Source: Spirochaetota bacterium
GTDB lineage: Bacteria; Spirochaetota; Spirochaetia; Treponematales; Treponemataceae
DNA length: 64,000 nucleotides
NCBI GenBank assembly: GCA_023393015.1
Contig: JAEWMY010000054.1
Span: 1 to 64,000 of the forward strand
Reading direction: 5' to 3'
Under the pieces are notes generated by a model. The model did not search any database, was not told where the DNA came from, and saw only the letters and a program-made list of their open reading frames with translations. Of this stretch, positions 53,680 to 61,523 are shown piece by piece. The stretch's first letter is position 1; each line of letters starts with the position of its first letter. The position numbers were made by a program, and so were the translations under genes.

Positions 53680-54725
53680 TGAAACGACTCGCATGCCTCG
53701 TTCTCGGTTTTACCGTCCTCGTCTCGACGGTGACGGCGGAATCCCTCGAATTGACGGGCGGTTCCCTCAGGATCACGCTTAATTCCGATACCGGAAGCTT
53801 TTTGCTGCACCAGCTTTCCCGCACGGGCAAGAACCGCTACGAACCGCTTCTGGAAGACCGCAACCAGGGAACGACTTCCTGGTTCAGCGTGTCTTTTAAC
53901 GGCGCGGTGTTCAAACTCGCCCGCAGGCCGGGTCGGGACGTGCGCCTCGAGCCGACCGAGTCCGGCGCCCGTTACGTGTTTACGCCGAACGATTCCCTCC
54001 AGATCGTGCAGGATTTTTCGTTCGTTACCGACAGCGCCCGCGGCGCCGATGCCGTACTCGTTGAAACGACGGTGGAGAACACCTCGGGCAAACCCGCCGC
54101 GATCGCGTTGAAGGCCCTCTTCGACACGATGCTCGGCGAGGGCGAGGGAATACATTTTTTCACGAACGCGAGAAACCGCATCTCGGCCGAAACCCGTCTG
54201 GTCGGCGGTCGTGATCCCGACGCGGTTATCGTCTCGGCCCGGAAGGACCTTTCGTTCATGATAGCGCTCGATTCCCCTCAGGTAACGCGACCCGAATCGG
54301 TGATCATAGCGAATTGGGAACGGCTTGACACCCTGAAGTGGAGTCCGGAGGTGGTAGAGGGACGGTCCTTCAATACTGTGTACTCGATTCAGGATTCAGC
54401 GTTGCTCGTAACATGGCCCACGGTCGACGTCCAGGCGAACGCGTCCTATTCCGTTCGAACGATCGTAGGCACGTACGCGCGCGATGACGGCTCTTCGGCC
54501 GCGATCGAGCCCGCTCGCGTTCTCCCCGCCGCGCCCCCACCGGTCGAGCCCGTCATCGACGTGTCCAAGCTGACGGAAGGCGAGCGGCAAAAACGGATAC
54601 GCTTGTTGCTCGAGAAAATCGCCGTCGTGGAGAAGAATCCAGACGCCGCATCGGACGAGGAGCTTGCCAGTCTCAACCGTCAACTAGACGTTCTGCTGGG
54701 TACTCCCGCCGCGCGGGGGCAATGA
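53676..54725 (+). CDS. Exported beta-rich protein, unknown function
   Basis: A 349-residue protein with signal peptide MKRLACLVLGFTVLVSTVTA (cleavage near VTA-E). The mature part alternates short beta-strand-like stretches (LTGGSLRITLNSDTGSFLLH, TTSWFSVSFNGAVFKLA, ADAVLVETTVENTSGKPAAI), which suggests a beta-sandwich. A helical tail of about 50 residues (LTEGERQKRIRLLLEKIAVV) closes it. It overlaps the TPR gene before it and is nine bases from the TPR membrane protein after it. I do not recognise a family; periplasmic location is inferred. Confidence 0.75.
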   Translation: MMKRLACLVLGFTVLVSTVTAESLELTGGSLRITLNSDTGSFLLHQLSRTGKNRYEPLLEDRNQGTTSWFSVSFNGAVFKLARRPGRDVRLEPTESGARYVFTPNDSLQIVQDFSFVTDSARGADAVLVETTVENTSGKPAAIALKALFDTMLGEGEGIHFFTNARNRISAETRLVGGRDPDAVIVSARKDLSFMIALDSPQVTRPESVIIANWERLDTLKWSPEVVEGRSFNTVYSIQDSALLVTWPTVDVQANASYSVRTIVGTYARDDGSSAAIEPARVLPAAPPPVEPVIDVSKLTEGERQKRIRLLLEKIAVVEKNPDAASDEELASLNRQLDVLLGTPAARGQ

Positions 54726-54734
54726 GCGGACGAA

Positions 54735-55829
54735 ATGGCGATAACCCTGCTTGAACGCGCGAAGAGGGCTTTCTACCGAAGGCGATACAATGACGTACTG
54801 ACCATTCTCGAACCGAACGTGATCCAGTATCGCGATTCGTTCCCGTTTTACTACTTTCTCGGTCTCGCGTGCCTGCATACGGGGGATATCGGCGGGGCGA
54901 CTTCCTACTTTCAGCGCGCCCGTCAGATCAAGATGCGCGATCCCGATCTTCTCGCGGCTCAAGCCGCATTGCACCTTCGCAGGGGCGACACGCACCAGGC
55001 CGTGGAATACTATCTTGAGGCCCTTGAGTACGACCCGGGCCATTCGCTGTCTCGAAGGTCGCTCGAGTTCATAAGAAAAAACGGGGATACGGAAACCGTG
55101 TCGGCGCTCGTCGAAACGGGAAGAATCGCTCGGTTTTATCCCCGACCCGGGCCGCCGTTTCCGCTTATACGCCTCGTCGTCGCGCTCTGCGTCGCGCTTG
55201 TCGTCGTATTGGCGTTTTCCGTCGCACGCGGGGCCATGGAAGAGGCGAGCGCCGCGGGGTCGCGCGCCGACTTGTCCGGGCTCGCGCTGACGGGTCAGGA
55301 ACGGTCAACGGTCGTCGAGAACGGCGGAACCTACAGGTACATCCTTACCGAGCGCGAGATACTCTCGTCGTATGCCCTCGCGCAGCGAAGGTTCCAGGAA
55401 TACCGCGATAACGCGGCGCAGATCGAGATCAACCGGTTACTGAACTCGAACGCGGGAAGCGCGGTCAAGCACAAGGCGCGCCTTCTCATGGAATACCTTT
55501 CGACTCCCGGCTTCGACACGGTCGCGGACGTTCCTCAGTACGCCAAGGTCGCGAACGAACCCTGGCTCTACCTTGACTGTCACGTCGTCTGGAAGGGAAT
55601 GGCGACGAACGTCTCCCGCACGGAGAGAAACGTCTCTTTCGATTTTCTCGTGGGATACGACACTCGCGCGACGCTTGAGGGTATCGTTCCCGCTCGTTTC
55701 GACTCGGCCCTCGAGGTGGATCCCGAGCGACCCCTGGAGGTTCTCGGACGCGTGACGCTCGATTCCGGAAAGCTCGCGCTGGCGGGCGTCTCCATCCATC
55801 AGAGCGGTAAGCCGAAGGCCGACGAGTAA
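54735..55829 (+). CDS. TPR protein with one transmembrane helix
   Basis: A 364-residue protein without a signal peptide. Residues 1 to about 130 are TPR-like and cytoplasmic (ERAKRAFYRRRYNDVLTILEP, YYFLGLACLHTGDIGGATSYFQRA, ALHLRRGDTHQAVEYYLEAL). One transmembrane helix follows at about 143-164 (LIRLVVALCVALVVVLAFSV). The outer part (170-364) includes a helical stretch and a beta-rich end (YLDCHVVWKGMATNV). It joins the two secreted proteins before it in one operon, so the three may form an envelope complex. Convergent with prs. Confidence 0.78.
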   Translation: MAITLLERAKRAFYRRRYNDVLTILEPNVIQYRDSFPFYYFLGLACLHTGDIGGATSYFQRARQIKMRDPDLLAAQAALHLRRGDTHQAVEYYLEALEYDPGHSLSRRSLEFIRKNGDTETVSALVETGRIARFYPRPGPPFPLIRLVVALCVALVVVLAFSVARGAMEEASAAGSRADLSGLALTGQERSTVVENGGTYRYILTEREILSSYALAQRRFQEYRDNAAQIEINRLLNSNAGSAVKHKARLLMEYLSTPGFDTVADVPQYAKVANEPWLYLDCHVVWKGMATNVSRTERNVSFDFLVGYDTRATLEGIVPARFDSALEVDPERPLEVLGRVTLDSGKLALAGVSIHQSGKPKADE

Positions 55830-55839
55830 GACCGCCGGC

Positions 55840-56931
55840 TCATCGCTTGCCGGAAAGGTACGTCACGGGGTCGAAACCGTCGATGAGGTCCGCCATCTGG
55901 CGTTCCTGGGAGATCGTAAGGGTTATGCGCGCGCTGAGCGACGCGGATTCGATGATCTCGATAAAGGGCAGCGTTTTCCTGATTCCGGAACAGTCGACCG
56001 TGTCGCAGGTAACGAGACGACCGAGGCAACCTTCCGAGCGGAGCGCGGACAGTCGCTCGCAAGCCGGTCCCGACAGGACCGAGTGTACCACCATGACATG
56101 GATGGGTTTGCCGGATTTCGCCGAAAGCTCGCGCACGAGGCCGAAAACAGAACCTGCCGTGTCTATCATGTCGTCCACGATCCATATCGTCTTTCCCTCG
56201 AGAGGAACCGCCGAAAGTATGTTGATGCACTCGATCTCGTTCACGCGGTCGTGGTTGCGCTGTTTGTGCGCGACGACGAGCTGCGTTCCGAAGGATACGG
56301 CGAATTTCCTCGCGAGCTTTTCGCCGCCCGCGTCGACGGAGCAAAAGAGCCATTCGTCCCGGACGCGCGAGCCGAGTTCGTCGTTTGAGCCGATCGAGGT
56401 GTCGCAGAGGAATTTCTGCAGGAGACCCAGCGCCTGCACGTCGTCGACGGCGCAGGCGCACGGATCGAAAATGGTCTTGGATTTGTCCGAATGCAGTTGG
56501 TACGTGATCAAATGGTCGGCCCCGAGGGATATCAGCGTCTTGTAGTGCACCCAAAACCCGACCGAGTTGCGGCGAATGGGCCGATCTGACCTGCTGCAGG
56601 ATATGTACGGCTCGAAAACGATGATTTCGTGCGCTTGCGAACGCTTGAGCACGTCAATTGTATGGTATAATTCCTGCTTGCACGTCTCTACCGACAGTCC
56701 TTCGGGATTTCGCGCGGACGTCGTGTAGAGAAACACCGTCTTGCCCCGAACCGACTTGTGAAGCGTAACCTCCATCTCTCCGTCGGCGAATTCGGCTACC
56801 GAAAGCTCGTCGGTATAGTCGATGGTACCGGGATACAGGAGCCGTTCCGGGTTGTCGTTGAGCGACGCGACTACGGCCTTCGCGTACGGTCGGCAGGAAC
56901 GGGTCGAAAGGATCAAAAAGGGGTGGGTCAT
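55840..56931 (-). CDS. prs: Divergent ribose-phosphate pyrophosphokinase
   Basis: Predicted to make PRPP from ribose 5-phosphate and ATP. The two-lobe PRPP synthetase layout is visible: FADGEMEVTLHKSVRGKTVFL (N lobe), RSDRPIRRNSVGFWVHYKTL and LHSDKS (catalytic flexible region), and the PRPP loop VDDMIDTAGS at 252-261. At 363 residues it is about 45 longer than classical Prs, with an insertion around 160-200. The N-terminal FSG-N-type start of typical enzymes is replaced by LILSTRSCRPYAKAV. ATG 56931 is used; a TATGAT at 56938-56943 on this strand lies six bases before it. PRPP would serve UPRT and nucleotide synthesis. Confidence 0.85.
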   Translation of the reverse strand: MTHPFLILSTRSCRPYAKAVVASLNDNPERLLYPGTIDYTDELSVAEFADGEMEVTLHKSVRGKTVFLYTTSARNPEGLSVETCKQELYHTIDVLKRSQAHEIIVFEPYISCSRSDRPIRRNSVGFWVHYKTLISLGADHLITYQLHSDKSKTIFDPCACAVDDVQALGLLQKFLCDTSIGSNDELGSRVRDEWLFCSVDAGGEKLARKFAVSFGTQLVVAHKQRNHDRVNEIECINILSAVPLEGKTIWIVDDMIDTAGSVFGLVRELSAKSGKPIHVMVVHSVLSGPACERLSALRSEGCLGRLVTCDTVDCSGIRKTLPFIEIIESASLSARITLTISQERQMADLIDGFDPVTYLSGKR

Positions 56932-56984
56932 ACCGAAATCATACAACGGAATGAATCCACGCGCTATTTTTTTTCGCGGTATTT

Positions 56985-56993
56985 TGGTACAAT
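56985..56993 (+). promoter_or_regulatory. Extended -10 promoter of recA
   Basis: TGG-TACAAT (56985-56993); the -35 region 17 bases upstream (TATTTT) is weak. It leaves a 45-base leader to the GTG start. I saw no LexA-like box here. Confidence 0.5.
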
Positions 56994-57043
56994 GCTGGCA
57001 TTGACCGGATTTTCCGCCAAGTAGGGAACAGGGAGGGGGAAAA

Positions 57044-58237
57044 GTGGCGAAAGTAAGTAATGAAGCGAATCCGAACGCGAATTTGGGCGACAAGCTCAAG
57101 GCGCTCGAGGTCGCGCGTTTGCAAATCGAGAAACAGTTCGGACAGGGTTCCTTGATGAAGCTCGGGACGGGAACGGAGGCTATCGGAGTGGATGTCGTGC
57201 CGTCGGGCAGTATCCTGCTCGACGAGGCGCTCGGCATCGGCGGATACCCCCGAGGCAGGATCATCGAAGTATACGGTCCCGAATCCTCCGGAAAGACGAC
57301 GCTCGCCCTGCACGCGATAGCGGAGGCCCAGAAAACCGGCGGAATCGCCGCGTTTATCGACGCCGAGCACGCCCTGGATCCGCAATACGCCAAGGGACTC
57401 GGCGTCAATATCGACGATTTGTGGGTTTCCCAGCCTGATACCGGCGAACAGGCCCTCGAGATCGCCGAGAGTCTCGTTCGCTCGGGCGCCGTCGACATCA
57501 TAGTCGTGGACTCCGTCGCCGCTTTGACGCCCCAGGCCGAGATCGAGGGCGACATGGGAGACTCGCACATGGGTCTCCAGGCCCGCCTTATGAGCCAGGC
57601 CCTCAGGAAGCTGACCGGTATCATAGGCAAGTCCAAGTGCATCATCATATTCATCAACCAGATACGAATGAAGATCGGCGTCATGTTCGGTAATCCCGAG
57701 ACGACGACGGGCGGCAACGCCTTGAAGTTCTACGCCTCCGTGCGGCTCGAGGTTCGCAAGATCGAGACGATCGACAAGGGTGAGGAGGACGCGGTCGGAA
57801 ACCGCGTCCGCGTCAAGGTCGTGAAGAACAAGGTCGCGCCGCCGTTCCGGAAAGTCGAGATGGACATCATCTTCGGCAAGGGGATATCCGCCGTGGCGAG
57901 CCTGCTCGATTCCGCGGTAAAGCACGAGTTCGTGGACAAGAAGGGCGCGTGGTATTCCATCGGCGACGAAAAGATCGGGCAGGGACGGGAGAACGCGATA
58001 CAGTTCCTCGAGAATAATCCCGAGTTCCGTGTCGAGGTCGAACGAAAGATCAGGGAGAAACTCTTCCCCGCGCAGAAGCTTCGGCCGCAGACCTCTCCGG
58101 CCGCCGAACAGAACGTATCGGCGAATCCGCCGGCTACCGCGACAGCGACGGGAGTCGCGGCCGCCGCGGCCGCCGCGGCAAAGCCCGCGAAGGCCGCCGC
58201 CAAAGCCGTCACCGACCCCGACGGTGGTCTATTCTGA
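57044..58237 (+). CDS. recA: Recombinase RecA
   Basis: Strand-exchange ATPase of homologous recombination. The P-loop GPESSGKTT is at residues 78-86, with IEVYGPE, AEHALDPQYAKGLGVN, LLVSQPD-like LWVSQPDTGEQ and FINQIRMKIGVMFGNPETTTGGNALKFY around it. Length 397 residues exceeds the usual 350 because of an alanine-rich tail (about residues 350-397) ending DPDGGLF. Start GTG 57044 after a GGGAGGGGG ribosome site. folK follows with a one-base overlap (TGATG). Confidence 0.98.
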   Translation: MAKVSNEANPNANLGDKLKALEVARLQIEKQFGQGSLMKLGTGTEAIGVDVVPSGSILLDEALGIGGYPRGRIIEVYGPESSGKTTLALHAIAEAQKTGGIAAFIDAEHALDPQYAKGLGVNIDDLWVSQPDTGEQALEIAESLVRSGAVDIIVVDSVAALTPQAEIEGDMGDSHMGLQARLMSQALRKLTGIIGKSKCIIIFINQIRMKIGVMFGNPETTTGGNALKFYASVRLEVRKIETIDKGEEDAVGNRVRVKVVKNKVAPPFRKVEMDIIFGKGISAVASLLDSAVKHEFVDKKGAWYSIGDEKIGQGRENAIQFLENNPEFRVEVERKIREKLFPAQKLRPQTSPAAEQNVSANPPATATATGVAAAAAAAAKPAKAAAKAVTDPDGGLF

Positions 58238-58746
58238 TGAACGAGTCGGCGGAACTCGTCGTATTGAGCCTCGGATCGAATGTCGGCGACTCGCTTTCCA
58301 CGCTGAAGAAGGCGATACGCGACATCTCGTTCCTGCTTGACGGCATGAGGGTTTCGTCGTTATACCTTACGACGCCGCAAGACGTAGTAAGGCAACCGGA
58401 CTTCTGCAATCTCGTCGTGACCGGGTCCACGGCCCTGTCTCCAGTGGAACTGCTCGGGGAAACGCAGGCGATCGAGACGCGATACGGCAGGCTGCGCGAA
58501 GAGGACGCCGTACGGGGACCGAGAACGCTCGACATAGACATCGTGCTTTACGGCGGGAAAACGGTCAACGAACCCGATCTTGTCATACCGCACGAACGCA
58601 TGTCGTCGAGGCAATTCGTACTCGTTCCGCTTCTTGAGCTTCTTCCCGATTGTGCCGATCCTGTAAGCGGGCGGCCATTCCGGGAAATTCTTTCCGGTCT
58701 CGAAGATCAAGGCGTCCGCAAGGTAGGAAACCTCTATGGATATTGA
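58237..58746 (+). CDS. folK: HPPK, folate biosynthesis pyrophosphokinase
   Basis: Transfers pyrophosphate from ATP to 6-hydroxymethyl-dihydropterin. The start VLSLGSNVGD, the NLVVTG block and the magnesium-binding GPRTLDIDIVLYG with D99 and D101 are diagnostic, followed by IPHERMSSRQFVLVPLLEL. Length 169 residues is normal. It overlaps recA by one base and scpA by 11 bases. No other folate gene is in the window. Confidence 0.95.
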   Translation: MNESAELVVLSLGSNVGDSLSTLKKAIRDISFLLDGMRVSSLYLTTPQDVVRQPDFCNLVVTGSTALSPVELLGETQAIETRYGRLREEDAVRGPRTLDIDIVLYGGKTVNEPDLVIPHERMSSRQFVLVPLLELLPDCADPVSGRPFREILSGLEDQGVRKVGNLYGY

Positions 58747-59515
58747 ACCCGGCGATTCGAGGCAGGAAGGATCCAATACCTTCAAAATACAGAATTTCGA
58801 GGGGCCGCTCGACCTCCTGCTTTTCTTGATAAAGAAGAACGAGGTCAATATCTACGACATCCCCATCGCGGATATCACCGAGCAGTTCCTCGACTATCTC
58901 GACTTTTCCGTGTCGAACGACCTCGCGAGCCTGACGGAGTTTTACGCGATGGCGGCGACCCTGCTTTATATCAAGAGCAGGATGCTCCTGCCCGTAGAGA
59001 TCGCGCTCGAGGACGACGAACTCGACGATCCGCGCCAGGAACTCGTGGACAAACTCATCGAACACCAGAAGTTCAAGAAGCTTTCCGAGTTGATGGAACG
59101 CAAGGAGGACGAGGCGGAATGGGTTTTCGAGCGGAAGAAGATGCAGCGAGCCCTTCCGTTCGGCGAGGATGAACTTTGGGAACGGGTCGATACGTGGGAT
59201 CTCCTGAAGACCTTCTCGAATCTCGTTTCAAGCTACAATTCGGAGCGTATCCTTGACCTCTACGAGGAAGTATCCGTAAACGAGAAGATAACCCTGATGA
59301 ACGAACTCCTCGAAAACAGGGGGGAGTGCATGTTCACCGACCTCATCGTGAGGAAGGGCAACCTGATGGACATAGTGTGCGCGTTCATGGCACTGCTCGA
59401 GGCGGTGAAATTCCGCATGGCGAGCGTCTGGCAGAACCGCATGTTCGGAGATATCAAGATAAAACCCTGGGAAAAGGTCGCCATCGCGGAGATGGAACTG
59501 ACCGTCGAAGGGTAG
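58736..59515 (+). CDS. scpA: Segregation and condensation protein A
   Basis: Kleisin subunit of the bacterial SMC condensin. The N-terminal block FEGPLDLLLFLIKKNEVNIYDIPIADIT and the C-terminal winged-helix part (FMALLEAVKFRMASVWQNRMFGDIKI) are typical, joined by a charged linker. Length 259 residues. It overlaps folK by 11 bases and is followed by scpB, its complex partner. Confidence 0.95.
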   Translation: MDIEPGDSRQEGSNTFKIQNFEGPLDLLLFLIKKNEVNIYDIPIADITEQFLDYLDFSVSNDLASLTEFYAMAATLLYIKSRMLLPVEIALEDDELDDPRQELVDKLIEHQKFKKLSELMERKEDEAEWVFERKKMQRALPFGEDELWERVDTWDLLKTFSNLVSSYNSERILDLYEEVSVNEKITLMNELLENRGECMFTDLIVRKGNLMDIVCAFMALLEAVKFRMASVWQNRMFGDIKIKPWEKVAIAEMELTVEG

Positions 59516-59535
59516 CACATGCCATGGAGTACAAG

Positions 59536-60069
59536 ATGGAAACGGAAACGGCGCTGATAGAGGCCATATTCTTGCTCGAGACCGATCCGGTTGACGAGGC
59601 GTTGCTCGCGCGCGTCACCGGTTTTTCGCGCGATGTCGTCGACGCCGCGCTCGAACGTCTTCGCGAAAGGTACGCCGAACCGGGGTGCGGCATGGAGCTC
59701 GTACAGATTTCCGGAGGATGGGCGCTCAGTCCAAAACGCGAGCTGTGGGAGAACCTCAAGGAACGGTACGGTCGAAAGAACGACGCGCGGCTTTCGCGCG
59801 CGGCCATGGAAACCCTTTCGATTATCGCGTATTCGCAGCCGATTACCCGCGGCGAGATAGAGGCGATACGCGGCGTTTCGGCCGATACGATGATACGTCT
59901 TCTCGTCGAAAGGAACCTGATAAAGGAAGTCGGCAAGAAGGATATCCCCGGAAAGCCCATACAGTTCGGTACCACGAAGGAATTCCTGAAGTTCTTCCGG
60001 CTCAACAGCATCTCCGATCTTCCCAAGCTTGACGAAACCGAAAATGAGCGATTTGAACTCGCCCGATGA
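59536..60069 (+). CDS. scpB: Segregation and condensation protein B
   Basis: Binds ScpA as a dimer in the SMC complex. Two winged-helix domains: ALIEAIFLLETDPVDEALLARVTG and the second around RAAMETLSIIAYSQPITRGEIEAIRG, the family signature. About 177 residues from ATG 59536, chosen because TGGAG at 59525-59529 is well spaced; ATG 59524 (four residues longer) is an alternative. Its end overlaps the pseudouridine synthase gene by 26 bases. Confidence 0.94.
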   Translation: METETALIEAIFLLETDPVDEALLARVTGFSRDVVDAALERLRERYAEPGCGMELVQISGGWALSPKRELWENLKERYGRKNDARLSRAAMETLSIIAYSQPITRGEIEAIRGVSADTMIRLLVERNLIKEVGKKDIPGKPIQFGTTKEFLKFFRLNSISDLPKLDETENERFELAR

Positions 60070-60829
60070 TTCCCGGGAACGCGTCGGGGACGGAGGCGTC
60101 CGGCTGCAGGTATGCATGGCGCATGCCGGAATCGCGTCGCGGCGCGCCGCGGAGGCGATAATCGCGCAAGGCCGCGTGACGGTCAACGGCGAGACCGTTA
60201 CCGCGATGGGCGTGCGCGTTTCGCCGTCCGATGACGTGCGCGTGGACGGAAAGCCCATACGCGCTGAAAGCCGAAAGCTCTACGTGCTGTTGCATAAACC
60301 CGTCGGCCACGTATGCACGCTCGCGGACGAGCGGGGACGGCCGGTAGCGGCCGACATCCTCAAGACGTCATACTCAGAACGGCTCTACAACGTCGGCCGT
60401 CTCGACATGTATTCGAGCGGAGCCATCCTGTTCACGAACGACGGCGACTTCGCCGCCGCGGTAAGCCATCCGTCGTCCGGCATCGAAAAGGAGTATCTCG
60501 TCGAAACGAGCCTTCCTTTCAGGGACGACGTGCTTGCCGCATTTACGCGGGGCGTCCGTATCGATACGGAGTTTTACCGCTGTCGCGAGGCGACGAGGGT
60601 TTCCTCGAGAAGAATACGAATCGTGCTCGTCGAGGGAAAAAACAGGGAAATACGCCGCGTGCTCAAGTTTTTCGGCCTCGGCATCAAAAGCCTCGTCAGG
60701 ACCAGGATCGGTCCGGTTGAGCTCGGGGATCTGGGCGTCGGCGCGCACCGCGAGCTCACGGACGTCGAAATCAGCGGATTGCTCGAAACGCGTTCGAAGA
60801 ACGGGGGAAACGATGACGGTAGCGATTGA
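60044..60829 (+). CDS. rluB: RluB/RsuA-type pseudouridine synthase
   Basis: Makes pseudouridine in ribosomal RNA (23S site if RluB-like). An S4 RNA-binding domain (about 20-70, LQVCMAHAGIASRRAAEAII) precedes the catalytic domain with GRLDMYSSGAILFTNDG, nucleophile D121. The usual threonine of the LDxxTxG motif is serine. The EGKNREIRRVLKFFGL block closes the fold. Length 261 residues from ATG 60044; the upstream TTG 60029 is less likely. Overlap with scpB and cmk gives one transcript. The target base cannot be fixed from sequence, so RsuA-like function is possible. Confidence 0.9.
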   Translation: MSDLNSPDDSRERVGDGGVRLQVCMAHAGIASRRAAEAIIAQGRVTVNGETVTAMGVRVSPSDDVRVDGKPIRAESRKLYVLLHKPVGHVCTLADERGRPVAADILKTSYSERLYNVGRLDMYSSGAILFTNDGDFAAAVSHPSSGIEKEYLVETSLPFRDDVLAAFTRGVRIDTEFYRCREATRVSSRRIRIVLVEGKNREIRRVLKFFGLGIKSLVRTRIGPVELGDLGVGAHRELTDVEISGLLETRSKNGGNDDGSD

Positions 60830-61514
60830 CGGCCCGGCTGGATCGGGAAAGAGCACGATAGCCCATATCATCGCAGACGAACTCGGATTGACGTTCATGA
60901 ATACGGGCAGTTTTTACCGCGGCGTGACGCTCGCCTTGTTGCGATCCCGCGGCCTGTCAGCGTCCGAAACGACCGGCGATGCGGCGGGCGTTCCGGACGA
61001 GGCCGCGCGCGACGTACGCGGCGTTCTTTCGGACGAGGAGGGGATCACGCGGTTCGCGGCGGGCGTACCCCTTGATTACAGGGCCGGCCGGCTATTCATC
61101 GGAGACGAAGACGTCGAGCGGTTTCTTCGATCCGACGCCGTCGAATCGGTCGTGGCGCCACTGTCCGGCATCGTCGGGGTTCGTCATGTCGTGAACGCCA
61201 AAATCCGGGAAATCGCCAGGAATTCGAATATCGTGTGCGAGGGAAGGGACATGACGACCGTCGTGTTTCCCGACGCTGAGTACAAGTTCTACCTCGACGC
61301 TTCCGTGTCGGCCCGCGCGCTCAGGCGGTTCTCGCAAGGAACGAGCTCCCTGACCCTGGCCGAGATAGAGCGCGCGATCGAGGCCCGCGACGAGATCGAC
61401 CGCAATAAAAAGGAGGGTAGTCTTAAAATATCCCCCGATGCCGTCTATATAGATACCTCGGACTTGACCATACGAGAGGTTTGTGACATGATAATAAGCA
61501 AAATTCACTTATAA
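60813..61514 (+). CDS. cmk: Cytidylate kinase
   Basis: Phosphorylates CMP and dCMP. P-loop GPAGSGKS at residues 7-14, the FMNTGSFYRGVTLALL block, the CMP-binding IVCEGRDMTTVVFPDAEYKF, and the RRFSQG lid region are present. Length 233 residues is normal. ATG 60813 follows GGGGGAAA and overlaps the pseudouridine synthase gene by 17 bases. rpsA follows after nine bases, a common cmk-rpsA pairing. Confidence 0.95.
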   Translation: MTVAIDGPAGSGKSTIAHIIADELGLTFMNTGSFYRGVTLALLRSRGLSASETTGDAAGVPDEAARDVRGVLSDEEGITRFAAGVPLDYRAGRLFIGDEDVERFLRSDAVESVVAPLSGIVGVRHVVNAKIREIARNSNIVCEGRDMTTVVFPDAEYKFYLDASVSARALRRFSQGTSSLTLAEIERAIEARDEIDRNKKEGSLKISPDAVYIDTSDLTIREVCDMIISKIHL

Positions 61515-61523
61515 GGGTTGGTT

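Noticed and set aside
56941..57043. LexA box upstream of recA
   Set aside because: No GAAC-N4-GTTC or CTG-N10-CAG palindrome is present in the leader.
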